Positions 9,095 through 16,639 of a stretch of 64,000 bases of DNA are shown here, one piece after another. The position numbers and the translations under genes were made by a program. The number at the start of each line of letters is the position of its first letter. The stretch's first letter is position 1. The DNA lies in the NCBI GenBank assembly GCA_030429605.1, contig JAUIEV010000002.1:186001-250000 (forward strand). Direction: 5' to 3'. The notes beneath the pieces were generated by a model. The model made no database searches and was not told where the DNA came from. It saw only the letters and a program-made list of their open reading frames with translations. Origin of the DNA: Chlamydiia bacterium. GTDB taxonomy: Bacteria; Chlamydiota; Chlamydiia; Chlamydiales; Simkaniaceae.

Positions 9095-10681
9095 TTACAA
9101 TGACTCAATCTGGCCAATGAGATATTGACCGAGAGGGAAGTCAGCTTTTTCCTCTGTCTCTCCCCTGCTTGCAGCGAAAAGATCTATAATTTGGTTTGCG
9201 AGCACTTTTCCAAGCTGAACACCTTCTTGGTCAAAAGAGTTCACATTCCAAATAAAGCCTTGAAAAGCAACTTTATGTTCGTAAAGAGAAAGGAGAAGGC
9301 CAACAGTATATGGGTCACACTTCTTAGCCATCAGCAAACTATTTGGTCTATTTCCCGGAAAATGCTTATTTGGATTCTCACTCTGTTTTCCAGTAGCCAG
9401 ACCTATTGATTGAGCAAAGACATTTGAAAGCAACTTTTCTTGGGATGTCGTTCCTTTAAATAGCAGATCTTCCACAAATTGCGTTTCTCTAAAACACATG
9501 AATTCAACAGGAACTTCACTAGTTCCTTGGTGTATAAGCTGATAAAAGGAGTGTTGTCCGTTTGTCCCAGGCTCTCCCCAAATAATTGGACCTGTTGAAA
9601 AATCAACTGCTTTTCCATTTTTATCGATTCGTTTCCCGTTTGACTCCATATCAAGTTGCTGAAGGTGTGCAGAGAAACGAACCATCGCTTGAGAATACGG
9701 AATCACAGCACATGTATGGTGCCCTAAAAAATTTCTATTCCAAATTCCTAAAAGAGCAAGCGTCAGCGGCAGGTTTTGTTTAAGAGGCGCTTCAAGCGCA
9801 TGTTTATCCATTGCAGATGCACCGCGAAGATAATCCAAGACTTTTTCCATTCCAAGAGCAAATGCGAGGGCTACGCACCCAACCATTGAGGTAGCAGAAT
9901 ATCTTCCACCAACATAATCCCACATATAAAATGATTCTCTGTACATTTCAGGATTATCCATAGGACTCCCCTTTCCTGTTACAGCTACCATGTGTGTTTT
10001 TGGATCAACACCTTCTTTCCTCAAACGCTCACGAACAAGCTCTTCATTGGTTCTGGTTTCGAGCGTTCCACCTGATTTAGAAACAATGACAACTAGGGTT
10101 TTTTTAACATCGACTTCTTGTAAAACAGCAGAAACATCATCAGGATCAACGTTTGATACAAAATGAACTCGGCGCCCTTTTTTCGAAAAAGCTTTGAGTG
10201 CCATATAGATAGCTTTTGGGCCAAGCTCAGAACCACCAATTCCAACTTGGATCATGTCTGTATATTTGTCTTTTTCGATAGCATCTAAAAAACCTTTCAG
10301 CTTTTCAAGTTCTTGATATGCAAGATCCGTTGCATCATGTGCAGCTTCCTCTTCAATTCGATGGTCAAAAAAATCACGCATCGCTGTGTGAAGGACTCGA
10401 CGATTTTCACTTTCAAATCCTTCGATATGATTGATCACTTCACCGGTTTGCATTTCGTGCATTTTCTCAGCTACATGTGCTTCTTCTGCAAGAGCATAGA
10501 GTTGATCCATAACGGCTTTATCAACCCGCTGCCCTCCATAAAACAACTTAAGCCCACATGCTGAAAGCGCAAACTCTTCAAGTCGTTTTGCAGTGAACAC
10601 ACCTTTTTTCGTCAGATCTACTGGATCAGATGCTAAATTTTTTAATTCAGTGTATGCTTGAAAAGAGGTAAAGTCAGTCAT
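9095..10681 (-). CDS. pgi: glucose-6-phosphate isomerase
   Basis: Interconverts glucose-6-phosphate and fructose-6-phosphate. The 528-residue sequence shows VGIGGSELGPKA near residue 145, the SKSGGTLET phosphate-binding segment, GGRYSATSMVG, the catalytic glutamate region WGEPGTNGQHSFYQLIHQG, and the C-terminal QEGVQLGKVLANQI with the catalytic lysine. The family signature is therefore complete. Chlamydiae import hexose phosphates, which would feed this step. It is a single gene between the terminator at 9036-9064 and tRNA-Pro; the ATG at 10681 is preceded by an AGGG about 7 bases upstream. Confidence 0.97.
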   Translation of the reverse strand: MTDFTSFQAYTELKNLASDPVDLTKKGVFTAKRLEEFALSACGLKLFYGGQRVDKAVMDQLYALAEEAHVAEKMHEMQTGEVINHIEGFESENRRVLHTAMRDFFDHRIEEEAAHDATDLAYQELEKLKGFLDAIEKDKYTDMIQVGIGGSELGPKAIYMALKAFSKKGRRVHFVSNVDPDDVSAVLQEVDVKKTLVVIVSKSGGTLETRTNEELVRERLRKEGVDPKTHMVAVTGKGSPMDNPEMYRESFYMWDYVGGRYSATSMVGCVALAFALGMEKVLDYLRGASAMDKHALEAPLKQNLPLTLALLGIWNRNFLGHHTCAVIPYSQAMVRFSAHLQQLDMESNGKRIDKNGKAVDFSTGPIIWGEPGTNGQHSFYQLIHQGTSEVPVEFMCFRETQFVEDLLFKGTTSQEKLLSNVFAQSIGLATGKQSENPNKHFPGNRPNSLLMAKKCDPYTVGLLLSLYEHKVAFQGFIWNVNSFDQEGVQLGKVLANQIIDLFAASRGETEEKADFPLGQYLIGQIESL

Positions 10682-10859
10682 ATATCCCTATACTCATCGT
10701 TTAAGAAATTTCTTTATCTCAGAAAAATACCCTTTCCTCAAGTCTTTTTTACATGTGAAACAAAATGTTGCCAACCGCACTAAGTTTCTCATAAATGCCT
10801 TGTATAATATTTGAGAATTTTGTAAGCTTTTGCCATCATTTGAATAAATGATTCCTATT

Positions 10860-10934
10860 CGGGGTATAGCGCAGCTTGGCTAGCGCGGCTGCTTTGGGAG
10901 CAGTAGGTCGGGGGTTCGAATCCCTCTACCCCGA
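10860..10934 (+). tRNA. tRNA-Pro (anticodon TGG)
   Basis: Acceptor arms CGGGGTA and TACCCCG pair over 7 bases; the T-arm has GGTTCGAAT and the anticodon loop is TTTGGGA, giving anticodon TGG. The discriminator is A and CCA is not encoded. The flanks (10682-10859 and 10935-11126) hold no gene that I can support. A TATAAT at 10803-10808 has no matching -35. Confidence 0.97.
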
Positions 10935-11126
10935 ATTTTTTCTCTCTTCACCTCTTTTTATACATCTGATCTCTTTCTCCTTCCTGACACCTCATTCAGA
11001 ATAACAAAGGTTGCAATCGATCTCAGAATCCTGTATGTCAAAAAAGAATTCGATTTGTTGACTTACGCTCTATCCTTAGAAAAACTCATCGAATATAAGA
11101 TATTTTACACAGGAGTAATGCACAGT

Positions 11127-11657
11127 ATGGATTGCAAAACACTACACGACATCGAGCAATATTTAGAAAAGAAAGGTATCCCATCGAAAATACAAGACAA
11201 GAGTGATGCAGTCCCATTTGAACAACTTTTCGTGCCAATTGGCGTAGACTATGATGAAAGGCAAATGGCGCTCCAATTTAGAATTATTGAAAATCCATCT
11301 GATGATGAAGAGCGAAAGGAGAATCACTACCTTCTGCATACGTTTTTTGCATTTCCTTTCAAAGTAGATAAAGCTACCGTAAGCGATACGGCCCGGTTAA
11401 CAAACCTTCTCAATAAGGTGTTAATCATACCTGGCTTAATGTACTCAGAAGCAGACGAAGTTGTTGCATTTCATCATGTCAATTCCGGCACCCTTTCTGG
11501 AATACATACAGATGTAATTGAATTTATGATCATGAATGTTATTTATCTTGTTGATGTATTCATGAAAACAATCAAAGACGTCACGCTCAAGGAAAAAACA
11601 TTTGAGCAAGTCGTTGAAGAAGCAAAAAAACAAGCATCGGAGGAAAAGGATGCGTAA
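11127..11657 (+). CDS. unknown cytosolic protein, YbjN/secretion-chaperone-like in size
   Basis: I do not recognise a precise family. The start is taken as ATG 11127, with AGGAG at 11111-11115, giving 176 residues; the open frame extends upstream to 11055 through non-ATG codons. The protein is acidic and mixed alpha/beta, with no signal peptide. It begins with a helical segment (DIEQYLEKKGIPSKI) and ends with a charged helix (FEQVVEEAKKQASEEKDA). The order and size resemble the YbjN / type III secretion chaperone fold, but that is only a guess. Its last codons overlap the DoxX gene by eight bases, so the two are co-translated. Confidence 0.6.
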   Translation: MDCKTLHDIEQYLEKKGIPSKIQDKSDAVPFEQLFVPIGVDYDERQMALQFRIIENPSDDEERKENHYLLHTFFAFPFKVDKATVSDTARLTNLLNKVLIIPGLMYSEADEVVAFHHVNSGTLSGIHTDVIEFMIMNVIYLVDVFMKTIKDVTLKEKTFEQVVEEAKKQASEEKDA

Positions 11658-12081
11658 TTTTCTTTTTGGAGGCGTACGAATACATAGCGGGCTAGCAAAC
11701 TTTGCCTTACTCGTTCTTCGTGTATTTTTAGGTGCCGCAATGGTTTATATTGGCTTAATGAAGCTCCCACCATCAGATGGTTTTGTACAACTTGTTGCAA
11801 AAATCGGATTCCCAATGCCACTTTTTTTCGCATTTAGCGCAGGAATTCTCGAAGTAGTAGGTGGAGCATTGCTAGCTCTTGGTTTGTGCACACGCCTCAG
11901 TGCATTGTGTATTATGGCCGTCCTTTTTGTTGCAGTTGTATTTGTGCACGCAAACGATCCATTTAAAGAACGGTTTTTGCCACTACTTGTGCTCTTTACA
12001 AGCTTCCAGTTTCTACTCATTGGATCAGGAAGCATTAGTATCGATGCAAAACTAAGAGGACACGCTCAGGCACCAGAGTAG
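11650..12081 (+). CDS. DoxX-family membrane protein
   Basis: A 143-residue inner-membrane protein with four hydrophobic segments. Family signs are LLVLRVFLGAAMVYIGLMKL at the first segment, then AGILEVVGGALLALGLCTRL and a final segment ending LLIGSGSISID. DoxX/DoxD proteins are linked to quinone or thiol redox chemistry, but the function here is unknown. The start at 11650 is chosen because GGAGG lies 5-10 bases upstream and the sequence before it (KKQKNKHRRK) belongs to an overlapping frame. It overlaps the preceding gene by eight bases. Confidence 0.8.
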   Translation: MRNFLFGGVRIHSGLANFALLVLRVFLGAAMVYIGLMKLPPSDGFVQLVAKIGFPMPLFFAFSAGILEVVGGALLALGLCTRLSALCIMAVLFVAVVFVHANDPFKERFLPLLVLFTSFQFLLIGSGSISIDAKLRGHAQAPE

Positions 12082-12094
12082 AATTTCTTCATGA

Positions 12095-12117
12095 AAAAAC
12101 ACATTTATTGTGTTTTT
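12095..12117. terminator. bidirectional hairpin terminator
   Basis: AAAAACACA (12095-12103), loop TTTAT, then TGTGTTTTT (12109-12117). The A-rich and T-rich arms give a U-tract in both directions. It lies between the convergent DoxX gene and the minus-strand gene ending at 12105, whose stop it overlaps. Confidence 0.65.
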
Positions 12118-13100
12118 AATGAAAATGAGGACCACCCTTGTTGACCAAATTCAAACATATTGCCGCCAGCGGCAAAAAAACCTTGAAGTGCTCTTGAGCC
12201 CTGGCTTGAGAGCATTCCAGGGAAATAGACAAGTGTTTCAAGTTCTTCCCACATCTCAACCACTTTTTCTTCAGGCAGCAATCGTACAGCACAAGGAACA
12301 GTCGAAAGACATGTTTCTAACAAATCTAAAAAATCTGTTGTAATATGATCAAAATTTGGAAGCATGACACCAACTTCGGGAACAGAAGGGGCACATGTAA
12401 AAGAACTGCCCATACTGCCACCAACTCCCATGCTATTCAAAGCAATCAGTGGAGGTATCCCTTTAGATGAATAGATAGGATGCACAAACTCAAAAACAGT
12501 TGGTGAAAGCGCGTATGCTCTCTCTACAAGAGAAAGCGTTTCTTTTGATTCAAAGATTAAAAAAGAAGGGAGCTCAAGAGGAAGTCGTGCTGCCGCTCTT
12601 TGTAGGTCTGCAGCCAACAATTCATTATGAAAACGAAGAAGGTGGAGTGAGCCAACACTTGACGCTTTGACCTCTTCAAACGTTTTATATCCTGAGTATT
12701 CAAAAAATTCTCTTGATTCTGTTGGACTGAGCGGTTTCTCATCCATCCATCGTTCCGAATAACGGCCAAGAATCACACCAATCGTTGCATTTTGCACATG
12801 GGGATAGACTGTTTTTGTAAAATGCTCAACACTTTGTTCGATGAGAGGTTGGTAGAGAACATCACGAACCTCTTTCAACGTATCATCAAATACAAGCTCC
12901 CAAACAATATTGATCCCCTTTTGGGCGTAGTTGAGCGCCTTTTCAATAGAATGTTCCCAGTGAAAGTTACTTTTCTTTCCAGCAGGGAGTGGAATCAAAA
13001 CAGTATTTGCTGAGTCAGGAAGTGGTTCTAAATTTGAAATCGATGGATAGAGTTTAGTTCCATTTACTTTGAGTGAAGTTGGAGTTATTTCGACGAACAT
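12105..13100 (-). CDS. unknown 331-residue protein downstream of trmB
   Basis: I do not recognise the family. The protein is soluble with no signal peptide or membrane helix. Visible segments include GINIVWELVFDD, ATIGVILGRYSERWMDE, PLELPSFLIFESKE and a glycine-rich GVGGSMGSSF near residue 230. Alternating hydrophobic strands and helices suggest an alpha/beta or TIM-barrel-like fold, but no catalytic motif is clear. Its start overlaps the trmB end by 16 bases, so it is the second gene of a two-gene operon. Confidence 0.7.
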   Translation of the reverse strand: MFVEITPTSLKVNGTKLYPSISNLEPLPDSANTVLIPLPAGKKSNFHWEHSIEKALNYAQKGINIVWELVFDDTLKEVRDVLYQPLIEQSVEHFTKTVYPHVQNATIGVILGRYSERWMDEKPLSPTESREFFEYSGYKTFEEVKASSVGSLHLLRFHNELLAADLQRAAARLPLELPSFLIFESKETLSLVERAYALSPTVFEFVHPIYSSKGIPPLIALNSMGVGGSMGSSFTCAPSVPEVGVMLPNFDHITTDFLDLLETCLSTVPCAVRLLPEEKVVEMWEELETLVYFPGMLSSQGSRALQGFFAAGGNMFEFGQQGWSSFSLKTQ

Positions 13101-13774
13101 AGCGCGGGTACTCTTTTGTATTGGAGGTGAATGATATCAAGTCCCTTTGAACGCCACAGCTTTTCAAACCAGGACTGACCATACTCATGGTTTTCAGGAA
13201 AAAACTCATCAGCCTCTAGGTGGGCAACATGTGTAATTTCTTGCATGACTTCCCTCATCTGCGAAGCATACGTCGCATCGTCAGTCACTAAATGAAGTGG
13301 AGCATCAACCTTGAGTGTATCCATTAGATGGTGCATAAATGGCTGCTTAACAATTCTGTGCTTCGCATGCCTATCTTTTGGCCATGGATCAGGGAAATTT
13401 ATATAGCACACATCAACACTCTCTTTTGGAAGATAGTACTGCGCAAACGGCTCTCCGAATCCAGACACGACAAACAAGTTATCCAACGAGCTGTTCACTT
13501 TTTTTGAGTAGATTTTGCGCACTCGCTCAAAATCTTTTTCAACTCCTATCCAGTTGACTTCTGGATATTTCTCAGCTTGTTCGCAAATCCACAATCCGTT
13601 GCCACTACAGTATTCTACGTGTACGGGATGGTCGTTTTCAAATAACTCTGCAAATGAGGGAAGAGTAAACTCATCGTGCTTTTCGTAGTGCCGGGGCACA
13701 AACAAAATTCCATCCCCTAAATGAGGCTGACGGCTTTGAAAAGAATAAGGGTGTTTTAAATCTTTAGGCTTCAT
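13085..13774 (-). CDS. trmB: tRNA (guanine-N7-)-methyltransferase
   Basis: Adds the m7G46 methyl group in the tRNA variable loop from S-adenosylmethionine. The 229-residue protein has motif I as VEYCSGNGLWICEQA, IGVEKDFERV for the ribose of SAM, and the TrmB signature INFPDPWPKDRHAKHRIV. VTDD and EKLWRSKG near the C-terminus also fit. An in-frame TTG lies two codons upstream, but ATG 13774 is preferred. It overlaps the following unknown gene by 16 bases. Confidence 0.94.
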   Translation of the reverse strand: MKPKDLKHPYSFQSRQPHLGDGILFVPRHYEKHDEFTLPSFAELFENDHPVHVEYCSGNGLWICEQAEKYPEVNWIGVEKDFERVRKIYSKKVNSSLDNLFVVSGFGEPFAQYYLPKESVDVCYINFPDPWPKDRHAKHRIVKQPFMHHLMDTLKVDAPLHLVTDDATYASQMREVMQEITHVAHLEADEFFPENHEYGQSWFEKLWRSKGLDIIHLQYKRVPALCSSK

Positions 13775-13818
13775 GGGCAAGAAGAATACACGAATCTGAA
13801 AAAAAATAACACCCCCAA

Positions 13819-13848
13819 TTGACAGAAAGTCAGAAAATAGAGTATGTT
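13819..13848 (+). promoter_or_regulatory. promoter of tRNA-Leu
   Basis: TTGACA (13819-13824), an 18-base spacer and TATGTT (13843-13848). The predicted start near 13855 is a few bases before the tRNA at 13862, the usual arrangement for a tRNA gene. Confidence 0.65.
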
Positions 13849-13861
13849 AATCTCGTTTTTA

Positions 13862-13943
<82 letters not shown>

Positions 13944-14059
13944 AATTCCCTTTAATTCATCCAGACACAGCAATTTTCAAAAAACAATTTCCCGAGAAGC
14001 TATACATTTTATTTTATTGATTTACTTCGATGAAATAACTAGTCAATGTGTAGTGCCAC

Positions 14060-14554
14060 TTATTTTATTGGCGTTGCTTTGACTACGTTAATAGGGTTAT
14101 CAAGGAGTATCCCGTTCGGAATAACAGTCACTCCCTCCTCTACTTCAATTTTTGTCATGAATGCATTCATCTCAATAACTTTGCCCTTAACCCCTTTTAC
14201 TTCAATGACGTCCCCTAAGCGAAAAGGTCTTTGAAAAAGAACGAGAACTCCACTCGCAACATTTGAGAGGGATTTTTGAAGAGAAATGATAAGAGCTGCA
14301 AACGCAGCACTAAAAACAGTTAAGAAGGATGTTGTATAGAAACCAGACATGTTTATTGCAGATATGATCGCTGCAACAAACACCATCCAAAAGACAATAT
14401 GACTTATGAAAATAAACAGCGTTTTGTCACCTTTGATAGGCTTGGTTACGCGCTGCAATCCCACCCTCGAAATAAAGGCAAGTACATATCCCATTACCAA
14501 AACAATACACGCTTGGACTAGACGAAAAATAAGAGATACATGTTCACTATTCAT
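14060..14554 (-). CDS. small mechanosensitive channel, MscS family
   Basis: Inner-membrane osmotic safety valve. With the ATG at 14554 the protein has 164 residues, much shorter than the 286-residue E. coli MscS. It keeps the transmembrane helices, the pore-lining TM3 (FSAAFAALIISLQKSLSNVASG) and the beta domain (RPFRLGDVIEVKGVKGKV, ITVIPN-like VTVIPNGILLDNPI). The C-terminal alpha/beta cage domain is missing, so the channel is minimal. It is divergent from the thioesterase gene, whose start lies 32 bases away. Confidence 0.85.
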   Translation of the reverse strand: MNSEHVSLIFRLVQACIVLVMGYVLAFISRVGLQRVTKPIKGDKTLFIFISHIVFWMVFVAAIISAINMSGFYTTSFLTVFSAAFAALIISLQKSLSNVASGVLVLFQRPFRLGDVIEVKGVKGKVIEMNAFMTKIEVEEGVTVIPNGILLDNPINVVKATPIK

Positions 14555-14586
14555 ATTCGTATATATTGCAACACGACAAGGTTTTG

Positions 14587-14955
14587 ATGAAAGAGTTTCC
14601 AGAAAATTTTTCGTTTTCAACAAAAATACAAGTCCTCATCGATCATATAAACTATGGAAATCATGTAGCCCATGATAAAATGGTCACTCTTCTTCAGGAG
14701 GCCCGAATACGGTATTTACAAACAAAAGGAATCTCAGAGCAGGGGCTCATTGTTACAGAGCTTGTAGTTGAGTACCTCAAGGAAGGATTCCACGGAGATA
14801 TCCTACAAATTGATGTGACACATCAAAAGAAGGGTCCTTGTAGTGCCGTCCTTTATTACCTTGTTACGAGAGATGGGACTCCCATTTCAAAAGCCTCTAC
14901 TAAAATTGCATTCTACGATTACTCAAAGAGAAAAATTATTCGAGGTGAGCTATGA
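14587..14955 (+). CDS. hotdog-fold acyl-CoA thioesterase (4HBT type)
   Basis: A 122-residue single hotdog domain. The signature is IDHINYGNHVAHDKMVTLLQ, where the Asp/Asn-containing loop before the long helix is typical of 4-hydroxybenzoyl-CoA thioesterase and YbgC-type enzymes, followed by the helix segment ARIRYLQTKG. Substrate is unknown; acyl-CoA hydrolysis is inferred. ATG 14587 is chosen because AAGG lies six bases upstream; the frame also contains an earlier ATG at 14566. Its stop overlaps the GT17 start as ATGA, so the two are translationally coupled. Confidence 0.8.
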   Translation: MKEFPENFSFSTKIQVLIDHINYGNHVAHDKMVTLLQEARIRYLQTKGISEQGLIVTELVVEYLKEGFHGDILQIDVTHQKKGPCSAVLYYLVTRDGTPISKASTKIAFYDYSKRKIIRGEL

Positions 14956-15752
14956 GATCTCTCCTATTCATACTGTTCCCTCTCTATTGCTTTACAGCAG
15001 GAAAAGTGTTTGACTGTTTTCTTTTTTATAATGAGCTCGAAATTCTCGAGCTCAGACTGAATGAGCTTGACCCATACGTCGATTTTTTTGTTCTAGCTGA
15101 AGCTGAAGAGACATTCAGAGGAAACAAAAAGCCGATGATATTTCACGAAAACAGAAAGAGATTTTCAAAGTTTCTCCCAAAGATAAAATACGTACCAATT
15201 CGTGGACACATTGAGGCGGAGAAACCATTTGATAGAGAGCAAATGCAGCGAGACCATCTGGCATATGGCATTATGGATGCCAATGAGAATGACATAATAC
15301 TCCTTTCAGATGTAGATGAGATTCCGAGAGGTCCGAGTATTCGAAGGATGGCTCTCCCCGTCTTAAAGAGAAAAGCGGAGTACCTCGGCGCTGTAATGAC
15401 AGAGTACCAGTTTTTCATGAATCGTTTTACACGCTATTTTCTTGGAACAATGCTGACTACCCGACATTTTATGAACACACATACGTTTGCACAGTTAAGA
15501 GCACTGAGACCACACACAAGGCAAATAAACAATGCAGGCTGGCACTTCACTTCCCTCGGGGGCCTCGATCGGTACATTGAAAAGCTTGCTGCATATTCAC
15601 TTGTAGAAAGGGATACCCCTGAAGAGAGGCATCCCGAGCATTTTAAGGCCCTTGTAAACAAGGGTCCTTTCGTAGATATTGATGAGACGTTTCCACAGTT
15701 TGTTCAAGACAACACAGCATACTATCGATCAATAGGATTTATCAAAGAGTGA
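14952..15752 (+). CDS. GT17-family glycosyltransferase (MGAT3-like)
   Basis: A 266-residue protein resembling glycosyltransferase family 17, whose founding member is eukaryotic beta-1,4-mannosyl-glycoprotein N-acetylglucosaminyltransferase III. The N-terminus is a hydrophobic signal or anchor (LLFILFPLYCFTAG). Then come the family hallmarks VFDCFLFYNELEILELRL, VDFFVLAEAEETFRG, ILLSDVDEIPR with the DVD motif near residue 120, and NAGWHFTSLGG. The donor and acceptor are not readable. It is coupled to a thioesterase upstream, and its 3' end overlaps a convergent gene by 31 bases. A eukaryotic or viral origin by transfer is possible. Confidence 0.8.
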   Translation: MRSLLFILFPLYCFTAGKVFDCFLFYNELEILELRLNELDPYVDFFVLAEAEETFRGNKKPMIFHENRKRFSKFLPKIKYVPIRGHIEAEKPFDREQMQRDHLAYGIMDANENDIILLSDVDEIPRGPSIRRMALPVLKRKAEYLGAVMTEYQFFMNRFTRYFLGTMLTTRHFMNTHTFAQLRALRPHTRQINNAGWHFTSLGGLDRYIEKLAAYSLVERDTPEERHPEHFKALVNKGPFVDIDETFPQFVQDNTAYYRSIGFIKE

Positions 15753-16429
15753 GTAAACCTTTCTTCTAAAGTTGCTATGTATGTTTGAAATGTATCTGAT
15801 TCAAGAAGTGCCGGGAACTCACGAGACCACTCAGCTACAGTTTCCTTCGTTGCTCCAAACATTCCAAAACCAAATTGTCGCAATCTATAGACTATTGAAA
15901 ACGGTGACATACCGTAATACTGACACACGATTCGGTGCCATGTTCTCAAGGTATGATGAGGGACACCGGTATATTCTTCTGCTTCTATTACTTTAGAAAA
16001 GTGTCGCTTTACTTTTTCTTTGTCAATCTCTTCATAGTATGTGTGGTCTTCAAGAAGCATCAAAAGCAGGTCTCTCTGCTCAGTCGGAACCGATGAAAGT
16101 TCATTATACACATCGTATGAAGCAATTATCTCATTGCGAATCCGTGAGAAATAATAGTGGAAAAGCCTTCCCTTTTCAAACGGGGTCTCTGCAGAAACGA
16201 CTTGATCGTATGAAATACTCATCGGGTCAGGCTCTTTTGGCATTCGAATGTTTAAGTATCGTATATCAGGAAATACAACACCCAAGACAAACGCTGACTT
16301 TTCCTCAGAAGAGTATTCAGAATGGTGATGATCCATCCACTTCTCCGCAAAATACACGTAGGTAACTGGAGTAGCTTGCAGCCATATCGGCAGTAAGGTA
16401 AGAAAAAATAATCTGTATAGTATAGTCAT
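15722..16429 (-). CDS. secreted protein, possible zinc-dependent phospholipase C-like
   Basis: A 235-residue protein with a Sec signal peptide (MTILYRLFFLTLLPIWLQA). After it, the stretch DHHHSEYSSEEKSAFVLGVV followed by FPDIRYL resembles the His/Asp metal-binding layout of zinc-dependent phospholipase C-like proteins (PF00882 type). Further His and Asp/Glu residues occur around LLEDHTYYEEIDKE and PHHTLRTWHRIV. The assignment is weak. The gene stands alone on the minus strand, downstream of a terminator that closes the pepN unit, and overlaps the GT17 gene by 31 bases tail to tail. Confidence 0.55.
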   Translation of the reverse strand: MTILYRLFFLTLLPIWLQATPVTYVYFAEKWMDHHHSEYSSEEKSAFVLGVVFPDIRYLNIRMPKEPDPMSISYDQVVSAETPFEKGRLFHYYFSRIRNEIIASYDVYNELSSVPTEQRDLLLMLLEDHTYYEEIDKEKVKRHFSKVIEAEEYTGVPHHTLRTWHRIVCQYYGMSPFSIVYRLRQFGFGMFGATKETVAEWSREFPALLESDTFQTYIATLEERFTHSLINPIDR

Positions 16430-16487
16430 ATATATCCCTATATTTACAAAATGGGTGCATACGTTAAAGACATGGATGATGCTTCAA

Positions 16488-16510
16488 CAAAAAGGGGCGC
16501 AGTCGCCCCA
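16488..16510 (-). terminator. Rho-independent terminator, minus strand
   Basis: GGGGCG (16494-16499), loop CAGT, CGCCCC (16504-16509); read on the minus strand the stem is followed by TTTTTG. It lies between the pepN fusion gene and the 235-residue gene, separating their transcription. Confidence 0.75.
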
Positions 16511-16598
16511 AAATATTTTCCCTAAAACCCTATGTACCTTTGTAAATACAATAAAAAAGTGAAGCGATCTTATCGAACGCATTCTTTTAGGTAAAGAC

Positions 16599-16632
16599 TT
16601 CAGGCGTTACGTGGATACACACAACACCTGAA
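16599..16632 (-). repeat. imperfect inverted repeat just after pepN
   Basis: TTCAGGCGTT (16599-16608) and AACACCTGAA (16623-16632) form a stem with one mismatch and a 14-base loop, starting eight bases after the pepN stop. It may protect the mRNA 3' end or assist termination together with the hairpin at 16494-16509. No U-tract follows. Confidence 0.45.
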
Positions 16633-16639
16633 AGAGAAA

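Noticed and set aside
10803-10808. TATAAT as tRNA-Pro promoter
   Set aside because: No -35 lies 15-19 bases upstream and the distance to the tRNA is over 50 bases.
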